From a virus: DNA of 57,530 nucleotides. Where the stretch lies: positions 1 to 57,530 of IMG/VR virus record IMGVR_UViG_3300025870_000017, one strand, 5' to 3'. The notes beneath the pieces are model-generated. The model was given only the letters and a program-made list of their open reading frames with translations, had not been told where the DNA came from and searched no databases. The position numbers were made by a program, and so were the translations under genes. Numbering within the stretch: the first letter of the stretch is position 1; each line of letters begins with the position of its first letter. This document shows positions 55,462 to 57,530 of this stretch, in pieces.

Positions 55462-56588
55462 CTGTTTTCAACGACAAGAAAGTAGACACCAAAAAACAAC
55501 CAATGTTTTTCGGAGCACCCTTGGGGATGCAACGATACGATGAATACAAGTATCCTGACTTCGACAAACTAACACAGACACAACTCGGTTACTTCTGGAG
55601 ACCTGAAGAGGTATCTCTACAGAAGGACCGTGCAGATTACAAGACACTGAATGAGCAACAAAAACATATCTACACCAGCAACCTCAAGTATCAGATCCTT
55701 CTGGACTCTGTGCAAGGGCGTGGTCCTGGCATGGCATTCTCACCTTACTGTAGTCTTCCAGAGTTGGAAGGATGCATGGGAGTATGGGAATTCATGGAGC
55801 AGATTCACTCTCGCTCCTATACTCATATCATCAAGAACGTATACGCAGACCCATCAGAAGTCTTCGATGCGGTATTAGATAACGAGAAGATCCTTGACCG
55901 TGCTACAGCAGTATGCAAAGCATACAATGACTTCATTGAGGTAGCAACTGAGTGGTCACTCAGTAACATGTGGAAGGAAGGTTGGAAAGACTCTCCTACT
56001 TCACAGTGGACTATCAGAGATGTTAAGCGTAAACTCTATCTGGCGATTGCTAATGTCAATATCCTTGAAGGAATTCGGTTTTATGTTTCTTTTGCTTGCA
56101 GCTTTGCTTTTGGTGAACTTAAACTCATGGAAGGTTCTGCAAAAATTATCTCCCTTATTGCCAGGGATGAGTCACAGCATCTCGCATTGACCCAGAAGAT
56201 CCTCTACAAGTGGAAGAAGGGTGACGATCCTGAGATGCAGCAGATCATTAAGGATGAGGAAGAGACAGTGCGTCAGATGTTCCTTGACGCAGTTGCCCAA
56301 GAGAAAGAGTGGGCAAAATATTTGTTTGAGAATGGTAGCATGATCGGTCTTAACGAGCGTCTGCTTTCTCAATACGTTGAATGGATTGCTAATCGTCGTA
56401 TGAAAGCAATCGGACTAGCACCCGCCTTCGATATCCCTGCTAAAAACAATCCTCTGCCTTGGACAGAGCACTGGCTAAATAGCAAGGGTCAACAAAATGC
56501 CCCTCAGGAAACTGAGATTGAATCCTATGTCGTCGGAGGAATCAAGCAGGATGTTAGTGCGGAAACTTTTAGCGGGTTTAAGCTATAA
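55452..56588 (+). CDS. nrdB: Ribonucleotide reductase class Ia, small subunit
   Basis: 378 residues from the ATG at 55452 (E. coli NrdB: 376). KYQILLDSVQGRGP with the first iron-binding Asp, SLPELEGCMGVWEFMEQIHS with the E-x2-H ligands, and RSYTHIIKNVY with the radical Tyr four residues after the His. The second ligand set is in ISLIARDESQHLALTQKILY (E-x2-H). So all di-iron ligands and the radical Tyr are present. Forms the active enzyme with NrdA. The conserved C-terminal tail AETFSGFKL docks on the large subunit. Confidence 0.97.
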   Translation: MGLTVFNDKKVDTKKQPMFFGAPLGMQRYDEYKYPDFDKLTQTQLGYFWRPEEVSLQKDRADYKTLNEQQKHIYTSNLKYQILLDSVQGRGPGMAFSPYCSLPELEGCMGVWEFMEQIHSRSYTHIIKNVYADPSEVFDAVLDNEKILDRATAVCKAYNDFIEVATEWSLSNMWKEGWKDSPTSQWTIRDVKRKLYLAIANVNILEGIRFYVSFACSFAFGELKLMEGSAKIISLIARDESQHLALTQKILYKWKKGDDPEMQQIIKDEEETVRQMFLDAVAQEKEWAKYLFENGSMIGLNERLLSQYVEWIANRRMKAIGLAPAFDIPAKNNPLPWTEHWLNSKGQQNAPQETEIESYVVGGIKQDVSAETFSGFKL

Positions 56589-56638
56589 AATTACAACATG
56601 GATACGGATACCCAAGGTGTATCCAGATACACATCACG

Positions 56639-56836
56639 ATGCCGAGAAGAAATTGGAAGAGACAAGCGAGGAGCCTCTACTCAAACGAGACACAATCGAC
56701 TGGTATTCCGAAAACCCCGATACATGGTATCAGGGACCACTTATCCTTCTTGAAGAAACTCAAGAAGGACTTAAAGAATACCAAGCCCATTAGTAACACC
56801 CCCTACTATCGTCGTAAAAAGAAACGAGATAAGTAG
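56639..56836 (+). CDS. Possible small basic protein after nrdB
   Basis: 65 residues, very basic: MPRRNWKRQARSLYSNETQS, then FLKKLKKDLKNTK and NTPYYRRKKKRDK. The same DNA is open in another frame, from a GTG near 56619, giving a less charged product with DWYSENPDTWYQGPLILLEE. I prefer the basic frame because its ATG and its stop fall cleanly between nrdB and the late box, but neither has a clear Shine-Dalgarno sequence. Low certainty. Confidence 0.42.
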   Translation: MPRRNWKRQARSLYSNETQSTGIPKTPIHGIRDHLSFLKKLKKDLKNTKPISNTPYYRRKKKRDK

Positions 56837-56843
56837 GGGTTGC

Positions 56844-56850
56844 ATAAATA
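56844..56850 (+). promoter_or_regulatory. Late-type promoter (ATAAATA) before the riboswitch unit
   Basis: GCATAAATA lies just after the basic small gene and about 24 bases before the riboswitch-like RNA, well placed to transcribe it and the following small genes. Confidence 0.55.
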
Positions 56851-56854
56851 GTAA

Positions 56855-56872
56855 TGTCATGCTATCATGACA
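56855..56872 (+). repeat. Inverted repeat in the leader before the riboswitch
   Basis: TGTCATG-CTAT-CATGACA, a perfect 7-bp inverted repeat with a 4-base loop, lies between the late box and the riboswitch core. It can form an RNA hairpin or serve as a protein-binding dyad near the transcription start. Confidence 0.55.
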
Positions 56873-56873
56873 A

Positions 56874-56924
56874 CACGTTCATCCCCCGAAAGGAGGACGC
56901 AAGTAAGTCGCGCAACGGAGCGTT
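56874..56924 (+). ncRNA. Glutamine-riboswitch-like RNA (glnA / downstream-peptide type)
   Basis: The core matches the glutamine riboswitch as I remember it: CGTTCA (56876-56881) as the 5' arm of P1, a CCCGAAAGG hairpin, then GGACGCAAGTAAG, and GGAGCG (56917-56922) closing P1 by pairing with CGTTC (one G-T pair). The related downstream-peptide motif of marine cyanobacteria and their phages sits before short ORFs, as here. The likely Shine-Dalgarno GGAG is itself in the 3' arm of P1, about 10 bases before the ATG at 56931, so ligand binding should block translation of the peptide. Confidence 0.75.
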
Positions 56925-56930
56925 GATCCC

Positions 56931-57092
56931 ATGTTTGAATTACTTCTGTATTCATCACTCACCTGCCAACAAGCTGATACAATCATGCTTAAGATGAAAG
57001 CAAATGAGAATCTCTCAAATGCTTTTAAGGTAGAGTTGATAGAGACCGTAAAGGAATCTGTCCCTGAGTGTTATTGGGACGCAAACGACTGA
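56931..57092 (+). CDS. 53-residue peptide under the glutamine-riboswitch-like leader
   Basis: The ATG at 56931 follows the riboswitch-like RNA. MFELLLYSSLTCQQADTIML, then KMKANENLSNAFKVELIETV, then KESVPECYWDAND. Probably helical, with two Cys. I recall similar peptides downstream of the same RNA element in other cyanophages. The cyanobacterial peptides under such RNAs include inhibitors of glutamine synthetase (for example IF17/GifB-like), so a role in tuning host nitrogen metabolism is possible, although the sequence shows no clear resemblance to GifB. Confidence 0.7.
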   Translation: MFELLLYSSLTCQQADTIMLKMKANENLSNAFKVELIETVKESVPECYWDAND

Positions 57093-57122
57093 AGGAACGG
57101 GGATTAAAAACCCTAACTTCAG
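57089..57122 (+). promoter_or_regulatory. Hairpin abutting the ribosome binding site of the DUF4278-like gene
   Basis: CTGAAG (57089-57094) pairs with CTTCAG (57117-57122), and inside it GGGG (57099-57102) faces CCC (57111-57113) around ATTAAAAA. The 3' arm ends at the GAGGA Shine-Dalgarno sequence (57122-57126) of the next gene. The segment just upstream (GGGACGCAAACGACTGAAGGAACGG) partly resembles the riboswitch core, so this may be a degenerate or alternative RNA element. Confidence 0.5.
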
Positions 57123-57133
57123 AGGACCTACTC

Positions 57134-57301
57134 ATGAACACACTTAACCTCATTCGCAAGCAAATCCAGAAGGCATCTGCCTTACATGACGCACAGATCC
57201 TTCACGCCACATACCGTGGGGTGAAGTACGACACACGTTGTGTGGATAGTAAAGAGTCTCACGGGACTTTCTGCTACCGTGGAAAGACCTACAGCAAGTG
57301 A
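57134..57301 (+). CDS. DUF4278-like small protein
   Basis: 55 residues from the ATG at 57134; GAGGA Shine-Dalgarno sequence at 57122-57126. The N-terminal helix NTLNLIRKQIQKASALHDAQ precedes ATYRGVKYD and GTFCYRGKTYSK, the paired YRG-x-x-Y segments characteristic of cyanobacterial DUF4278. Function unknown. It is likely transcribed with the riboswitch-controlled peptide and ends just before a terminator. Confidence 0.72.
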   Translation: MNTLNLIRKQIQKASALHDAQILHATYRGVKYDTRCVDSKESHGTFCYRGKTYSK

Positions 57302-57309
57302 CCTAAGTA

Positions 57310-57332
57310 AGAGGGGGTAACCCCTCTTTTTT
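57310..57332 (+). terminator. Rho-independent terminator
   Basis: AGAGGGG (57310-57316), GTAA loop, CCCCTCT (57321-57327), then a run of six T. It closes the riboswitch-led unit. Confidence 0.9.
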
Positions 57333-57345
57333 ATTATACTTTTAT

Positions 57346-57530
57346 ATGAAACTATTAACGTTAGATGATTACAAGAAAGCAGGAGATACTTTCTGGGAAA
57401 AGTATTGGTATGTTGCTAAAGAGTTAGGCGGTGATGCTAGGACCGAAGACATCCTCAAAGTAATGGAGTCTCTGGGTGCTGTTGCACTCAAGTTGAGACT
57501 AGAAGAAGATAAAGTTTCCCCGTTTGGATT
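57346..57530 (+). CDS. Hypothetical protein, cut by the right window edge
   Basis: The frame from the ATG at 57346 runs open to the last base, so the C-terminus is outside. MKLLTLDDYKKAGDTFWEKY, then WYVAKELGGDARTEDILKVM, then ESLGAVALKLRLEEDK. Helical, acidic. I have seen similar cyanophage proteins without function. Upstream are the terminator and an AT-rich stretch (TTATTATACTTTTATATG) that may hold a promoter. Confidence 0.6.
   Translation, partial: MKLLTLDDYKKAGDTFWEKYWYVAKELGGDARTEDILKVMESLGAVALKLRLEEDKVSPFG

Noticed and set aside
1-57530. tRNA genes, CRISPR arrays, insertion sequences or an integrase/attachment site
   Set aside because: Reading both strands I saw no cloverleaf with TTCRA loop and CCA-type end, no regularly spaced repeats, no transposase or integrase motifs. 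A tRNAscan-SE run would be needed to exclude a cryptic tRNA.

Overview
The window is a contiguous piece of a T4-like myovirus genome of the marine cyanophage type (a cyanomyovirus infecting Synechococcus or Prochlorococcus). The evidence is the T4 core gene set in cyanophage order (17-18-19-20-small core gene-21-22-23-gp3-like-uvsY-uvsW, then 55, 47, 46, 45, 44, 62, regA, 43, uvsX, 41, 61, nrdA, nrdB), mixed with cyanobacterium-derived metabolic genes (plastocyanin, transaldolase, a 6-phosphogluconate dehydrogenase remnant), a CobS/CobT-like pair, a cyanophage Hsp20, MazG-like and DUF3110/DUF4278-like proteins, and a glutamine-riboswitch-like RNA. Almost all genes lie on the + strand and overlap by ATGA, GTGA or TAATG. 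Three genes near 36-37 kb are on the - strand. I saw no tRNA, rRNA, CRISPR array or insertion sequence. All family assignments come from reading motifs and from memory of the families; no search was run.

Layout. 1-1500: late small proteins, including one cut by the left window edge and a DUF6321 protein. 1554-3012: host-like metabolic island (petE, talC, degenerate gnd). 3009-4830: a dense run of tiny, often single-membrane-span genes. 4757-5826: thermonuclease-like protein and a 2OG-Fe(II) oxygenase. 5813-17969: virion morphogenesis (terminase, sheath, tube, portal, protease, scaffold, capsid, tail completion), punctuated by late promoters (TATAAATA or CTAAATA) and two terminators after gene 23. 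17969-24289: recombination (uvsY, uvsW, 47, 46) and the late sigma factor gp55, which sits behind a consensus sigma-70 promoter. 24325-28114: a VWA/HExxH protein and a MoxR/CobS AAA+ ATPase sharing an identically spaced dyad at their promoters. 28143-33515: clamp, clamp loader and RegA, interrupted between genes 44 and 62 by an Sm-like protein, a membrane peptide, two tandem 2OG oxygenases and a Dam methylase. 33522-37471: membrane and exported proteins, with a leftward cassette of three exported proteins. 37610-45515: Hsp20, Sm-like proteins, DNA polymerase, UvsX, helicase, MazG-like protein. 45533-49990: a late-promoter-driven group with ligase-like and HxGH nucleotidyltransferases. 50028-52039: structural Ig-like and small proteins. 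51991-56588: primase and ribonucleotide reductase. 56844-57530: glutamine-riboswitch-like leader, small peptides and a final gene cut by the right edge.

How it works together. Host-type promoters would start gp55 and replication genes. gp55 with the clamp gp45 then fires the TATAAATA-type late promoters for head, tail and the nucleotidyltransferase group. Several late proteins carry N-terminal (L/I)-x-E|(A/G) sites like those cut by gp21 in gp23, so I propose that part of the uncharacterised late set is capsid cargo. The host-derived genes and the ribonucleotide reductase would steer carbon and electron flow to nucleotide supply.
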